Of a stretch of DNA of 64,000 nt, positions 51,237-62,955 are shown in pieces. Location: NCBI GenBank assembly GCA_030620095.1, contig JAUTXW010003391.1, positions 154,001 to 218,000 on the forward strand, written 5' to 3'. The position numbers and the translations under genes were made by a program. Numbering within the stretch: position 1 is the stretch's first letter; each line of letters opens with the position of its first letter. Below the pieces are notes generated by a model, which was not told the DNA's origin, searched no databases, and saw only the letters and a program-made list of their open reading frames with translations. This stretch comes from Kuschelorhynchus macadamiae (Eukaryota; Arthropoda; Insecta; Coleoptera; Curculionidae).

Positions 51237-52421
51237 TTACATCCAATTTGCTATACGTAGTAGTCCAGTGTTTGCTATGTTCATCAATAGTTCTTCAGAT
51301 CTGGCAGTTACAACTACCGCAATATCATCAGCAAAACCCACCAGAGACATGCCCTTGGGCATTTTAATTCGGAAAAGTGTGTCGTATGGTATGTTCCATA
51401 GGGTCGGTCGTAGCACTGACCCCTGCGGGATACCGCTGCTGATCTTCAGGCGTTTAGAGTCTTCATTGTTCTGTAATAGGATCTCTCTATCTGACAGGTA
51501 GGAAGCAATAATCCTAATTAGGCTCTCATCAATGCTGCGTTTTCTCAATTCTTCTAGGATCAGTTGCCACGAAGCACTATTAAATGCATTTTGGACATCT
51601 AACGTAATTAATGCACACAACCTACGCCTATGTGGGGGATCGTTTGCGACCTCTCTAGCAATACTTAACACGTCATGTATAGCGTCCATTGTCTGTCTTC
51701 CCTTTCTAAATCCAAACTGTTTTTCCGATAGTTCACCCGTTCGACTTAGTTCAACCTTCAGTCGCCCAAGGAGTAAGTGCTCGTAGAGTTTGCCCTCTAC
51801 ATCCAGGAGGCATATAGGTCTATATGAAGAGGGATTATCCAGAGGTTTATTTCCTTTTCTGAGTAGCACAAGCTTAGCTAATTTCTACTCGACTGGGAAG
51901 ACCGCTTGTCTTGCAAGATTATTGTAAACTGTTAGCATATATTCCGGTTTAGTTATTGCAACTGCTTTAATTATCTCTGGAGGTATACACTCAGGGCCTG
52001 GTGCTTTATTGTTCTTGAGCTTGTTGCACGCTGCTCTTGTTTCATCTACACTAAAATCTACAAATCTACTTCTATTATCACAGGCATATATCACATTTTC
52101 GTGAATTGGAAATAGATGACTCACTACTTGTACCATGACATCTATTGTTAGATTGAGCCTGGTAGGAAATCCAGTCATTCCTCTCATTAATATTTTGTAA
52201 CCATTGCCCCATATATCTTGATCCACCTCTTGGCAAAGAACTTTCCAACAACTTTGATTTTGTTGCATCTTTTTACGCTGCTTAAACTCATCCCATGACG
52301 TGTACCTAGCATTCCTTGTGTACCGTCTACGCTTTCTAAGACAGTATTTACGAAGTTCGGCTTTTTCGTCGTTCCACCAATAAGCAGCGACTCTTTTTGG
52401 GTGCGTTCTCTTCTTTGGCAT
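51237..52421 (-). pseudogene. R1-type LINE reverse transcriptase, left copy
   Basis: 52421-51885 encodes MPKKRTHPKRVAAYWWNDEK, WKVLCQEVDQDIWGNGYK and NNKAPGPECIPPEIIKA, ending in VFPVE then TAG (51887-51885). The frame resumes with LLRKGNKPLDNPSSYRPICL, EKQFGFRKGRQTMDAI, ALITLDVQNAFNSASW, SSGIPQGSVLRPTLWN and VGFADDIAVVV (catalytic DD), to IANWM and TAA. Family logic suggests the TAG replaces a Trp codon. Residues KKMQQNQ versus the other copy mark a small local deletion near 52265. Not translatable as one protein. Confidence 0.9.
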
Positions 52422-52479
52422 GACGTTATTGCATATTTCTGCTAGTTTTCTTGAAAGATCACTCGCTGAGCGAAGTGTG

Positions 52480-53990
52480 GTTCTAGTTCTTCAAGATTTT
52501 GTCTTATCGTTAAGAATTGGAAAGTATATCCATCTCGTTTTTTGGTTGAACTTGCCTTGTGAGCTACTGGAAACAGGTTATAGATGGATATACTTAGTGA
52601 TTCTTCATCGATAACTCCCATTTGGTTATGCTGTAAATGGTAACAAACAATCCAATGTAACTAGTTTTGACTCTCAAAATATGGTTTACTGCATCATCGT
52701 TTGCAACCAAAAATTATTCGTTGCAATCAAATCTGACATGATACACCTCTTCTAAACTATAATCCAGATACCACATCAATCAAATGTTAAAAAACAGATA
52801 ATAGCTTTCGAGAAGATTTACCAAAGGTCACACAAAGATGTTCAAACCAAAAACCATCAATTTCAAGTTTGAAAGAAGAGCATATATATACAAATGCTAA
52901 CCTGAAAACAGTCAAATCGGCCGTAAACCCTTGCTTCTTTATGAAGTTGGAGTAGATATTTAAAGTCTTAAAATCTTCGCCGAAAATCCAGTCTTTTCTG
53001 CACCGGATCAAAATGGAGCAGATAAAGCTGAAGTGCAAAAATTAGAGCTGTGAAAAAATTGGCTAAACTTCTCTCCTTATCGAAAAAATTTATATGAAGG
53101 ATCTTAAGTTATTATTAATAAGAAATTTGGTTCCTGCAAAGCAATTTGGGCTTATGAAAATTTTTGACTACCATTATGCCTATTCTATTACAATGTACGC
53201 AACAATAATAATGCACGAAGCCGATGCGATAAAACTTATTGCAACTGGGAAATCTAAAGGTTGGATGGACGTCATGTCGAATTATATAAATGTACAGCAA
53301 AGACATCCGATGTCTTAGGTGCTTTCTATAATGGACATATAAAATCCAACCTTTAGATTTCCCAGTTGAATAAATTTTATCGAAATGCGTGCAATTACAG
53401 GGTCTATTTGCATAGGCCTTAATCACATACGTCGAAGTTTTCTATCTAGCAATTGATATACAGCTGCTACTATTTCTTCTTTTTCTGATTAATTGATGAT
53501 TTTGATAAGAACAATAAACATAATAGAGAGTTTGACAAGAATTTTTTCACTGAGCTATTATTTTAGCACTTCAGCTTTATCTGCTCCATTTTGAACGGTG
53601 ATAGAATAGGAATTATCTTTTCTCGTTTTCCTGAGATTTTATATCTACTCCAATCATTTTGGGTTTACGGGAGATAAACCTACTTTTGAGAGTTTCATTT
53701 GTACTACAAGTCTACATTGGATTTCTTGACGTTTTTGTTACCGAGAATCTTAGTAGTGCATAACCAAATGGTAGGTATCTCGATGAAGAATCACTAAGTG
53801 ATCACAACTATAACATTTGATTGATGTGGTCACAAGGGATTTCCAGTATCGAAACCAAAACTACGAACCAAAGGTTGGCAACTTGGAAAATTTATTTTTT
53901 CGAGCAAAATGCAGTCCAAATCTTGAAGAACTAGAACCACAGAACCTTCGCTCAGCAAGTGATGTTTCGTTAAGAATTCACTAGCTGAAA
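52480..53990. other. Centre of the palindrome, no gene
   Basis: Holds decayed, inverted pieces of both arms (for example CTTAGTGATTCTTCATCG at 52593 with its complement at 53781; CCACATCAATCAAATGTTA near 52771 with its partner near 53812). Reading frames at 52787-53038, 53094-53318 and 53115-53426 are chance or overlapping. The innermost stem-loop is 53242-53367. Confidence 0.6.
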
Positions 53991-56180
53991 TATGCAATAA
54001 CGTCATGCCAAAAAAAGATGGATATAAAGATTGCTTATTGGATAACGACGAAAAATCCGAACTTCTAAATACTGTCTTAGAAAGCGTAGACGGTACACAA
54101 GGAATGCTAGGAAAATGCTATAAATGAATGCAAACGTCATGGGATGAGAAAAAAGCACTTCGTAAAAAGATCTAAGAAACAAAATCAAAGTGGCTAAAAG
54201 CAACTGTTGGAAAGTTCTTTGCCAAGAGGTGGATCAAGATATATGGGGCAATGGTTACAAAATAGTAATGAGAGGAATGACTGGATTTCCTACCAGGCTC
54301 AATCTAACAATAGATGTCATGGTACAAGTAGTGAGTCATCTATTTCCAACTCACGAAAATGTGATATATGCCTGTGATAATAGAAGTAGATTTGTAGATT
54401 TTAGTGTAGATGAAACAAGAGCAGCGTGCAACAAGCTCAAGAACAATAAAGCACCAGGCCCTGAGTGTATACCTCCAGAGATAATTAAAGCAGTTGCAAT
54501 AACTAAACCGGAATATATGCTAACAGTTTACAATAATCTTGCAAGACAAGCGGTCTTCCCAGTCGAGTAGAAATTAGCTAAGCTTGTGCTACTCAGAAAA
54601 GGAAATAAACCTCTGGATAATCCCTCTTCATATAGACCTATATGCCTCCTGGATGTAGAGGGCAAACTCTACGAGCACTTACTCCTTGGGCGACTGAAGG
54701 TTGAACTAAGTCGAACGGGTGAACTATCGGAAAAACAGTTTGGATTTAGAAAGGGAAGACAGACAATGGACGCTATACATGACGTGTTAAGTATTGCTAG
54801 AGAGGTCGCAAACGATCCCCCACATAGGCGTAGGTTGTGTGCATTAATTACGTTAGATGTCCAAAATGCATTTAATAGTGCTTCGTGGCAACTGATCCTA
54901 GAAGAATTGAGAAAACGCAGCATTGATGAGAGCCTAATTAGGATTATTGCTTCCTACCTGTCAGATAGAGAGATCCTATTACAGAACAATGAAGACTCTA
55001 AACGCCTGAAGATCAGCAGCGGTATCCCGCAGGGGTCAGTGCTACGACCGACCCTATGGAACATACCATACGACACACTTTTCCGAATTAAAATGCCCAA
55101 GGGCATGTCTCTGGTGGGTTTTGCTGATGATATTGCGGTAGTTGTAACTGCCAGATCTGAAGAACTATTGATGAACATAGCAAACACTGGACTACTACGT
55201 ATAGCAAATTGGATGTAAAGGAAAAAATTGAAACTAGCCCCAGAAAAAACAGAGGCTGTCCTGCTCACGTGCAAAAGAAAGATAAGGCCAATATCAATCA
55301 GTGTGCAAGACAAAGCTGTAGGTGTAAGTAAAGCCGTAAAATATCTTGGAATTTGGTTTGACACTAAAATGACTTTTGCCGAACAAGTTAACAAATCCAT
55401 TGAAAAGGCGGAAAAAACAGTCTCAGCGCTGAATTCTATTACGCCAAACATCGGCGGACCTGGATCATCCAAGAGGAGGCTACTTTCAAATGTGGCTCAT
55501 TCTCAAATCTTATACTGTGCACCAGCATGGTACACTGTTGCAGAAAACAAGAAGACTTTGCAAAAGCTCACGAGAGTACAAAGAATAATATTGCTCAGGG
55601 TGTGCAGCGCTTATAGAACTGTAAGCGCGGAAGGCATAGGAGTCATTGCGGGCATCACACCCATAGAACTGCAGGCTAAAGAGAGAAGAGAAAGGTACCT
55701 AAGGGTGGATAAAGAACAAGCCAAAGAAAACCTAGTGAACAGCTGGCAAGCCAAATGGGACAATGGCAAATATGGGCGCTGGACATATCGCCTAATACCC
55801 AACATTCAGAGGTGGACAAATAGACCATATGGTGATGTGGACTACTTTTTAACCCAAGCGTTATCGGGACACGGGTGCTTTCGTAAATACCTGTATGACC
55901 GTGGAAGAGCAGACTCGTGGGAGTGCACATTCTGCAAGCAAGAAGATAGCGTTGATCACACCCTTTTTATATATCCTAGACGGAATGAAGCTAGAGCAAT
56001 ATTTGAACAAAACACCGGAACTCTATTTAGTGCAGAGAGCATGATGAATTGTCTAACGAAAGGTGAGCTAACATGGACTGAAATATATAAGGTAATAAAA
56101 ACCATAAGCGAAACAAAGGAGAGAACCATAGAAGAGAAACCTAAGTTGAAGACGGCCCCCGAAGTAATGTGAAAACGGTT
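53990..56180 (+). mobile_element. R1-clade LINE, right copy (plus strand)
   Basis: Mirror copy of the left element. Homology starts near 53955-54005 (TATGCAATAACGTCATGCCA). The segment 54005-54190 is strongly diverged from the left copy and has stops. 54190-56125 is nearly identical. After ERT at 56125 the sequence departs from the left copy and continues EEKPKLKTAPEVM then TGA, then a GC-richer 3' region (to about 56320) ending in TA/TG repeats. It is thus chimeric at its 3' end with respect to the left copy. Confidence 0.88.
54190..56172 (+). pseudogene. R1-type LINE reverse transcriptase and C-terminal domain, right copy
   Basis: 54190-54570: WKVLCQEVDQDIWGNGYKIV through NNKAPGPECIPPEI to VFPVE, then TAG (54568-54570). 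54586-55218: the reverse transcriptase (GKLYEHLLLGRLKVELSR, VGFADDIAVVV), ending with TAA (55216-55218). 55228-56172: the C-terminal domain (KLAPEKTEAV, ILYCAPAWYTV, CTFCKQEDSVDHTLFIYPRR). One Cys of the Cys/His motif is Tyr here (FIY for FIC). Both nonsense codons are at the same places as in the left copy. Inactive. Confidence 0.9.
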
Positions 56181-56344
56181 TCCGGTATTATATTGGGACT
56201 AAGAAAAGGAGGAGGGGTTTTGGTGGGTACAAATCTCACACTACCCACGTTACACAGTGCTCCCACACATAACATCTAGTGGGTGTGGGGAGGTTTCCCC
56301 TCCTCTACAAAAAAAAAATGTATATATATGTATATATATGTATA

Positions 56345-56392
<48 letters not shown>

Positions 56393-56730
56393 TAGATATA
56401 TATATAGACATTTTTGAAAAGACGCAATATTATGGTATCAGCGATGCTATTGTGTTCATGATTGACATTAATAAACTTATTTCTTTTAGTTATAAAGATA
56501 TATATAATATTCTAGGTGTAGGAAAATATACGAACTTAATATTGTGTTATAAGTATGACCCAAATGATGAATACTGAACTGAAATTTGTGAAATGTTTAT
56601 CTGATATAAAAATATAATATTTCTGTCAAAATAATCTGGAATTGTAGCATGTCTGGTAGATAAGTATAGCAATAAGTCTCTTACAAAAATAATATGTAAC
56701 TACGTTCATAATTATTCATTTAATTTAAGC
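56181..56730. other. LINE 3' region, TA/TG microsatellite and spacer
   Basis: 56181-56300 is GC-richer sequence fitting the 3' UTR of the right LINE copy (GGTGTGGGGAGGTTTCCCC), followed by an A-run and TA/TG repeats at 56320-56405. 56406-56730 has no gene recognised; it may include the 5' untranslated part of the next LINE. Confidence 0.5.
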
Positions 56731-59597
56731 TTGACTCTTAAAGCAGTAAAACTTGTTGAAGGTAGACAAGAGGCGGGTTCAAACATTGAATTTATAGATT
56801 TGACTGAGGATTTGGATAGTCAGGGCGGTTTAAAGATTAGGGTTGCGGTTTTAAATATTCAGTCTATTAGGAATAAAATCGATGAGTTACTTCTATTTTT
56901 AGAAAGTGTACAATACCCTGATGTTCTACTTTTAACAGAGCATTGGTTGAATGAGGATGAACCGCTTTACATATCTAACTACATTATTGTATCAAAGTAC
57001 TCTAGGACTAGTTCAGTGCATGGGGGTACAATTGTATTGATTAGGGATACGTTTTTGGATCAATACCCTTGTACAAGTGTTGATGCTCATAATGCTCTAA
57101 GGGCAGATAAAGAATTTGAATTTTCAGTTGTACACTTCGCTAAATTTAATATTTTCTTTATTTGTATTTACAGGTCACCAAATACTGGTGTGGACACATT
57201 TCTTTGTAAACTCGATAAGCTGCTTTCTGAATTTTCTTTGAATTCTGTCATTATATTGGCGGGTGACCTTAACATTGATTTTTTAGATAAGTTAAATACA
57301 AAAGTTCAAACGCTGGATAACTTATTAGGAACTTATAATTTAAATACGCATGTGAGGGAACCCACAAGAATTACAGGTAAATCTGCAACAATGATTGATT
57401 ACTTGTGTTCTAATATTGACTGTCAGGATGTTGAATGTATAGTTGTAAATCCTGGACTCTTTGACCATGAGGCTGTTCTTGGAAATATTTTTGTACGAAA
57501 CCATAAGACTAAGGCCCCGAGGCGTCGGGGAAGACTATATACTAGAGCAAACTATGATAGGTTTTCGCAATTGTGCGCTCAGGTAGAATGGAATGGTATC
57601 TTTGGTTTCTCGGACCCCTTAAATCAGTTTCATCGTGTTTTGTTGGACACGCTTAATAAAGCCTTTCCTATTAGAAATATTAAAAAAAAGCAGGGTAAAC
57701 CATGGTTTACAAAGGGACTTAAGATATCAGCAAAAAATATGCGCTCCTTACATACCATTAGAAAGTACGCCATAGATAATATACAGTTCATTACTTATTA
57801 TAATAGTTATCGTAGTATTTATAGACAAACAATTAGGACTGCTAAAAGAACTTACTATTCAAAAAGAATTTTAGATACTAATAATAAACTAAAAGAATCA
57901 TGGGACATAGTAAATGAATTAAGAGGTAAACATGGTATCCCGAAACATTGTAACTCTTCTCTTAACTCTACGCAAATTAACTCTTTTTACTGTTCAATAG
58001 CTTCCAAGCTATCCAATAATTTACCGACCAATAATGATCCTTTAAATTACTTGAGCGATATTAATGTTAATGAAACTTTCTTTTTTCTTCCTACTGATGT
58101 TTTTGAATTAAAAAAAGTATTTACAGATATCAGGAACAAGAAGTCTTCAGGATGGGATAACATTTCCTTGAAAATATTCTTGAGGCTACCTGAAAATTGT
58201 TTACAGGCATTATGTGAGGCTATTAACCACTCCTTCTTGGTGGGATCTTTTCCTGATTGTTTGAAGGGGGCTACAGTGATCCCACTCTTCAAGGGTGGAG
58301 ACGTTGAGGAGCCCTCGAATTTTAGGCCTATATCTCTTCTGCCGACATTATCAAAAATAGTGGAAAGACTGGTCAAGCAGCGAGTCTTGTCATTTTTGAA
58401 TGGGCATAGACTTCTCAGTGATGTGCAGTTTGGATTCCAGAGTGGTAGGAGCACAAACGATGCAGTGTTCTCATTGCTTGATATGGTCTATCTAAGGCTT
58501 AACGAAGGTGATGGGGCGGCCGCGGTGTTCTGTGATCTATCCAAGGCATTTGACTGTGTAGATCACAGAACACTGCTTCGCAAACTTGAGATCCACGGCT
58601 TTAGGGGCACAGCGTTGCTTTGGTTTGAGTCATATTTGTCCAATCGTCATCAGAAGGTGATGTTTAATGGAGAACAGTCAGACAGTAGAGAGATCACATC
58701 GGGAGTACCGCAGGGTTCTGTTTTGGGTCCTTTATTGTTCTTGATTTATGTGAACGATTTACCAAAATTAAATATATCTGGCTCTTTTACTATTTTTGCA
58801 GACGACACAACAATTTTTTGGCATGGTAGTGACCCCTCTATTTTAAAAAATACTATCAATGGTGACCTAAGTAAAATAAAAGATTGATGCGATGCAAATC
58901 ATTTGTCCTTCAATGCCTCTAAGACAAATTTAATTACTTTCAAATGTAGACTTGAAGGAGTGGCACTAAACGATGTGATTATCAGCAACCCCACGGTGAG
59001 CAGGTTTTTGGGGCTTCAAATAGACGGAAGGTTAAAGTTTGAACAGCACATTTTAGCATTGAATAAAAAATTATCTGCCAGTTGCTATGCATTGAGAGTG
59101 ATTGCTGGGGAGCTGGATGAAACAATGACCAGGACTTCATATTTTGCTCTCATAGAGTCGCATTTGCGGTATGGGATATCTTTTTGGGGATCATGTAGTG
59201 ACACTTTATTTCAGTCAGTGTTTGTAATGCGAAAAAGAGCTCTTAGAATAGTTTGCAAATTTAGTAGAATAGTTTCGTAAATAAAAAAATACTAACTCTT
59301 CCTAGCTTATTTATTCTCGAGTCTGTGTGTCTAATGCACAGGAAGCGAAAGAGTGATATCTTGTCTGCAAGATCGGGGGGATACTCCTCTCGCCGCAACC
59401 ATACTATTGCACTCCCAATTCCCACATCAGGACTTACGAAAAACTCTTTAGTATATAACAGCAAAAAGCTCTTTAACCATCTGCCCAATTCCATAAGGCG
59501 GATTGAAGAGGAAAAAAAGTTTAAATACGAAGTGAAGAGTATTCTAGTTGCGAAGGCCTATTATGGTGTGCAAGAATTTTTTGACGATACACTCTAA
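56731..59597 (+). pseudogene. CR1-type LINE ORF2 with one nonsense codon and one C-terminal break
   Basis: The frame is open from 56731 (no good ATG; the first codon is TTG, and the true start is probably upstream or lost) to a TGA at 58885-58887. Endonuclease motifs: VLNIQSIRNKIDELL, LLLTEHWL, GDLNIDFLDK, REPTRITGKSATMIDYL and LFDHEAVLG. Reverse transcriptase: NFRPISLLPTLSKIVERL, QFGFQSGRSTNDAV, FCDLSKAFDCVDH, SGVPQGSVLGPLLFLIYV and FADDTTIF. The TGA replaces what relatives have as Trp (IKDW CDANHLSFNAS). The frame continues 58888-59280. Near 59265 a small deletion shifts it, and NKKILTLPSLFILESVCLM resumes, to end at 59597. An IEFIDLTEDLDS stretch ahead of the endonuclease resembles a SUMO-interacting motif. 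Confidence 0.92.
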
Positions 59598-60084
59598 AAT
59601 TTTAGCAAATTTTTATGTTTTGTTTTTGTCTTTTTATCTTTAACCGGGGTTAATTCGGCATTACTATTTTATCCCTTTTATTTTATTTATATTTTTATTT
59701 ATGTTTTTATTGTACTGCCGGTTGTATAATTTTAGTAACTAGGTGTAGCTCTTAATTTTAATATTGACACTGTTATTTTTTCTGTTTGATTGTTTTTTTA
59801 GTACCTTTATGCATATTATTGATTTGTCATTAAAAAATTAATAATATACATTTTTTATATTGAATTTCATGGTGATAATTTTATATTGACTAGTTCTTAA
59901 TTTTAATATTGACGTTGTTTTGTTTTATTTTTTAGTACCTGTATTTATTGACGGTTTTTAAATTCAATTATTTAAACTATCTTGTTTTTAATTGTAATTA
60001 TTGTTTGCTATTATATTTTGTACTATAGAATTTTTCCCCTAGCTTTGTAAATGAGAACACTGTTCTTTGTACAATAAAGCATAT

Positions 60085-60101
60085 TTGAAATTGAAATTGA
60101 A

Positions 60102-60102
<1 letters not shown>
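60085..60102 (+). repeat. (TTGAAA)3 LINE 3' tail
   Basis: Three perfect TTGAAA units at the very 3' end of the CR1-type LINE, right after the AATAAA. They mark the retrotransposon end. Confidence 0.85.
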
Positions 60103-60679
<577 letters not shown>

Positions 60680-60680
<1 letters not shown>

Positions 60681-61850
60681 AAATTTCGAATTAGATTTTA
60701 GCTAAATTCCGAGTTAGAAAGCTAAATTTATTAAATTTCGAGTTAGACGTCTGATTTTTTTAAATTTTACCAGCCCTTCTAGTTTTTTATAACTTCCTAC
60801 TTAGATCTCAGAATTTATAAAACTCCGACAAAGATCTCGGAATTTATCATATTCCTACTTATATCTTGGAATTTGCTCAAATTCCGAATTTTAATTCTTT
60901 ATTTATTAAAATCCGACTTCTATCTCGGAATTTAGTTATATTCCGACTTAGATCCTGGAATTTAATAAAGTCCGAGATTAAGTAGGAATTTAATAAATGT
61001 AAATACACCTGACAATCGTCTCAGTGTGCTTTCATCAGAAAAATCTTAAACGGAAGAAAAATCTTAAATATTTTTAAGATTTTTCATCTGATGAAGACAC
61101 AGTCCCATAAAAAAAATTAAGTGAAAATTTTAAACAAGTGTTTTCATTTACTTAGTAAAAATAGATTTCCATCAAGTAACGGCTAACTCTCGTCAATATT
61201 AGGTTACAAGTGTTTAAAAAAGTACGTCCCATTCTTATTATCGAAATACTAGGAAAGCGTGGAAACATAAATTTAAAAAAATATATTAAATTCCGATTTA
61301 GGAATTTAGTGAAATTCCGATTTCTTTCTAGGGATTTAAAAATTTCGGCTCCTATCTCAGAATTTAGATAAATTCCACTTAGGTCTCGAAATTTGATTAA
61401 GTCCGATCTCGAAGTTCATTAAATTTCTACTACTATCCCAGAATTTAGTTAAAATCCTACTTTTTTAAATTCCGAATTAAATTTGGGAATTTAGTTAAAA
61501 CCTAATCTAATCTAACTGAGAATTTATTAAATTATGACTTTTAACTAGGAATTTAATCGAATTCCGAGATCTGAATTGAATTTGATAAATTCTTAGTTAG
61601 AAGTCGAAATTTACCAATATATATGTTTTTATTTTTACGACCCTTTTAGACTCTCACAGAATCCCACTTAGATCTCAGACTTAGTTAAACATAACCCAAC
61701 TCTAAAGTTGTTAAATTTCGATATGTGTAAGTTATTAAATGTCGACTTCTAACTTGGAATAGAAGTCATAATTTAATATACTCCGAGTTGAATGTCGGAA
61801 TTTTAACTAAATTTCAATCTAAATTGGAATTTAACACTTGATTTAAATTT
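60680..61850. repeat. Degenerate minisatellite of ~30-bp palindromic units
   Basis: Variants of AAATTCCGACTTAGATCTC followed by GGAATTTAGTT recur in two blocks, 60680-60995 and 61285-61850: for example CTCCGACAAAGATCTCGGAA (60824), ATCCGACTTCTATCTCGGAA (60911), ATTCCGACTTAGATCCTGGA (60937) and TTCCACTTAGGTCTCGAAAT (61373). Each unit is itself partly self-complementary (GGAATTT with AAATTCC). Copies are too diverged for a recent array. The intervening 61000-61285 contains a hairpin of the CATCAG/CTGATG type (61031-61095). Confidence 0.65.
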
Positions 61851-61866
61851 TTGAAATACTTTGTAA

Positions 61867-62955
61867 CTACTATGTAGTTACGAGATAAAGATAAAAAACC
61901 CAAATAAAAAAACCTTCTCTATTTATAATTTTATTTGTTAATTTTAAAGTTAACTCTGCCTTAACTACGTTACGGTGGTCGGACATAATTTGAATCCCCC
62001 CAAGTGCTAAGTCTGGCTATCTGACCTCTATGGAACATAGGCACAAAGACAAAGTATAGCCAAATTTTTTAATTTTAATTTTTTCTTTTGCTAAAAATTT
62101 TACTGTGAAAAATGTTTTGCAATATCTGTTGACTTTTTGTTGTTTCCTCCTAACTCTCTTTGGTTAATGTCTGTCAACAACATCCACCCCCCCCAAGTGC
62201 TAAGTCTGGCTATCTGACCTCTATGGAACATAGACACAAAGACAAAGTGACTGACACTATAAAGACAAAATGACTAAACAATTGTTTATAAAAATGCGAT
62301 TAAATAAGTTTATAAAAATAAGATAAAATAGTTTTTTCCATATTTTAACCAATACTATGTAGTTAAACGAGATAAAGATAAAGATAAAAAGCCGAAATAA
62401 AAAAAAACCTTTTCTATTTCGGTAATAATTTTATTTGTTAATTTTAAAGTTAACTACAAGAGAAGGTAATTTTAGCATTATTTCCCATATTCACTAAAGA
62501 GGTTCAAATTTAAACAAGCTCCAGTAAAATCAATCTAACGGAATTTTTCGTGAAAAAGAAACTGCCATTCCCCTCGGGTTTATTTTAGGTAAATATTTTG
62601 ATGGTATTACCACAGGCACTGGGATTCCATAAGGTACTGATTTTGATTATTTTTAAGATCTCCTGTCAAAAGAAAAATCTGACAGTTTTGAATGCGTCCC
62701 GGGACCAAATAATACCAATTCAAACAAAAATTATTATTTTTTGATATCTAAAAACGAATTTGAAAGGGGAAATCTGAGGCTCCCCTCCCCAAGTGCTAAG
62801 TCTGGCTACGCTATTGATTATTTACTATATAAGCAAACCGATATTTGCACTGCAACAATTTTACCCCAGATCCTCTATGGCACATAGACTCAAAGACAAA
62901 GTGACTGACACTATAAGGACAAAATGACTAAACAATTATTTATAAAAATAAGATA
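61867..62955. repeat. Irregular tandem repeats of ~190-480 bp
   Basis: CCAAGTGCTAAGTCTGGCTA, with the following CTCTATGGAACATAG and CACAAAGACAAAGT, occurs at 61995-62055, 62188-62248 and, split, at 62786-62808 and 62870-62900. GTGACTGACACTATAA..GACAAAATGACTAAACAAT follows the second and third copies (62247 and 62900). CTATGTAGTTA..GAGATAAAGATAAA with TTTATTTGTTAATTTTAAAG occurs near 61870 and 62350. The copies make an irregular array of at least two repeat types. No coding region. Confidence 0.75.

Larger units (their letters stand above)
49870..52480 (-). mobile_element. R1-clade LINE, left copy (minus strand)
   Basis: Non-LTR retrotransposon copy reading leftwards: pre-reverse-transcriptase region (52421-51885), reverse transcriptase (51869-51237), then C-terminal domain with a zinc-knuckle-like CTFCKQEDSVEHTLFIC (51227-50136), and a 3' UTR to about 49870 ending near a CTA/TAC-type short repeat. 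The endonuclease and ORF1 are missing. It is the mirror image of the copy at 53990-56180. Confidence 0.9.
50338..56125. repeat. Large imperfect palindrome made by two head-to-head LINE copies
   Basis: Left arm 50338-52470 (- strand) and right arm about 53955-56125 (+ strand) are inverted copies. The central 633-bp reverse transcriptase frames (51237-51869 and 54586-55218) translate identically. Inverted matches continue into the middle: 52593-52610 with 53781-53798, and a perfect 24-bp pair at 53242-53265 and 53344-53367. The symmetry axis shifts by up to ~200 bp, so indels occurred. Outside the arms the two 3' ends are unrelated to each other. Confidence 0.88.

Noticed and set aside
53094..53426. 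Two overlapping frames in the palindrome centre
   Set aside because: They overlap on opposite strands across the innermost stem-loop, as expected from inverted sequence; no domain.
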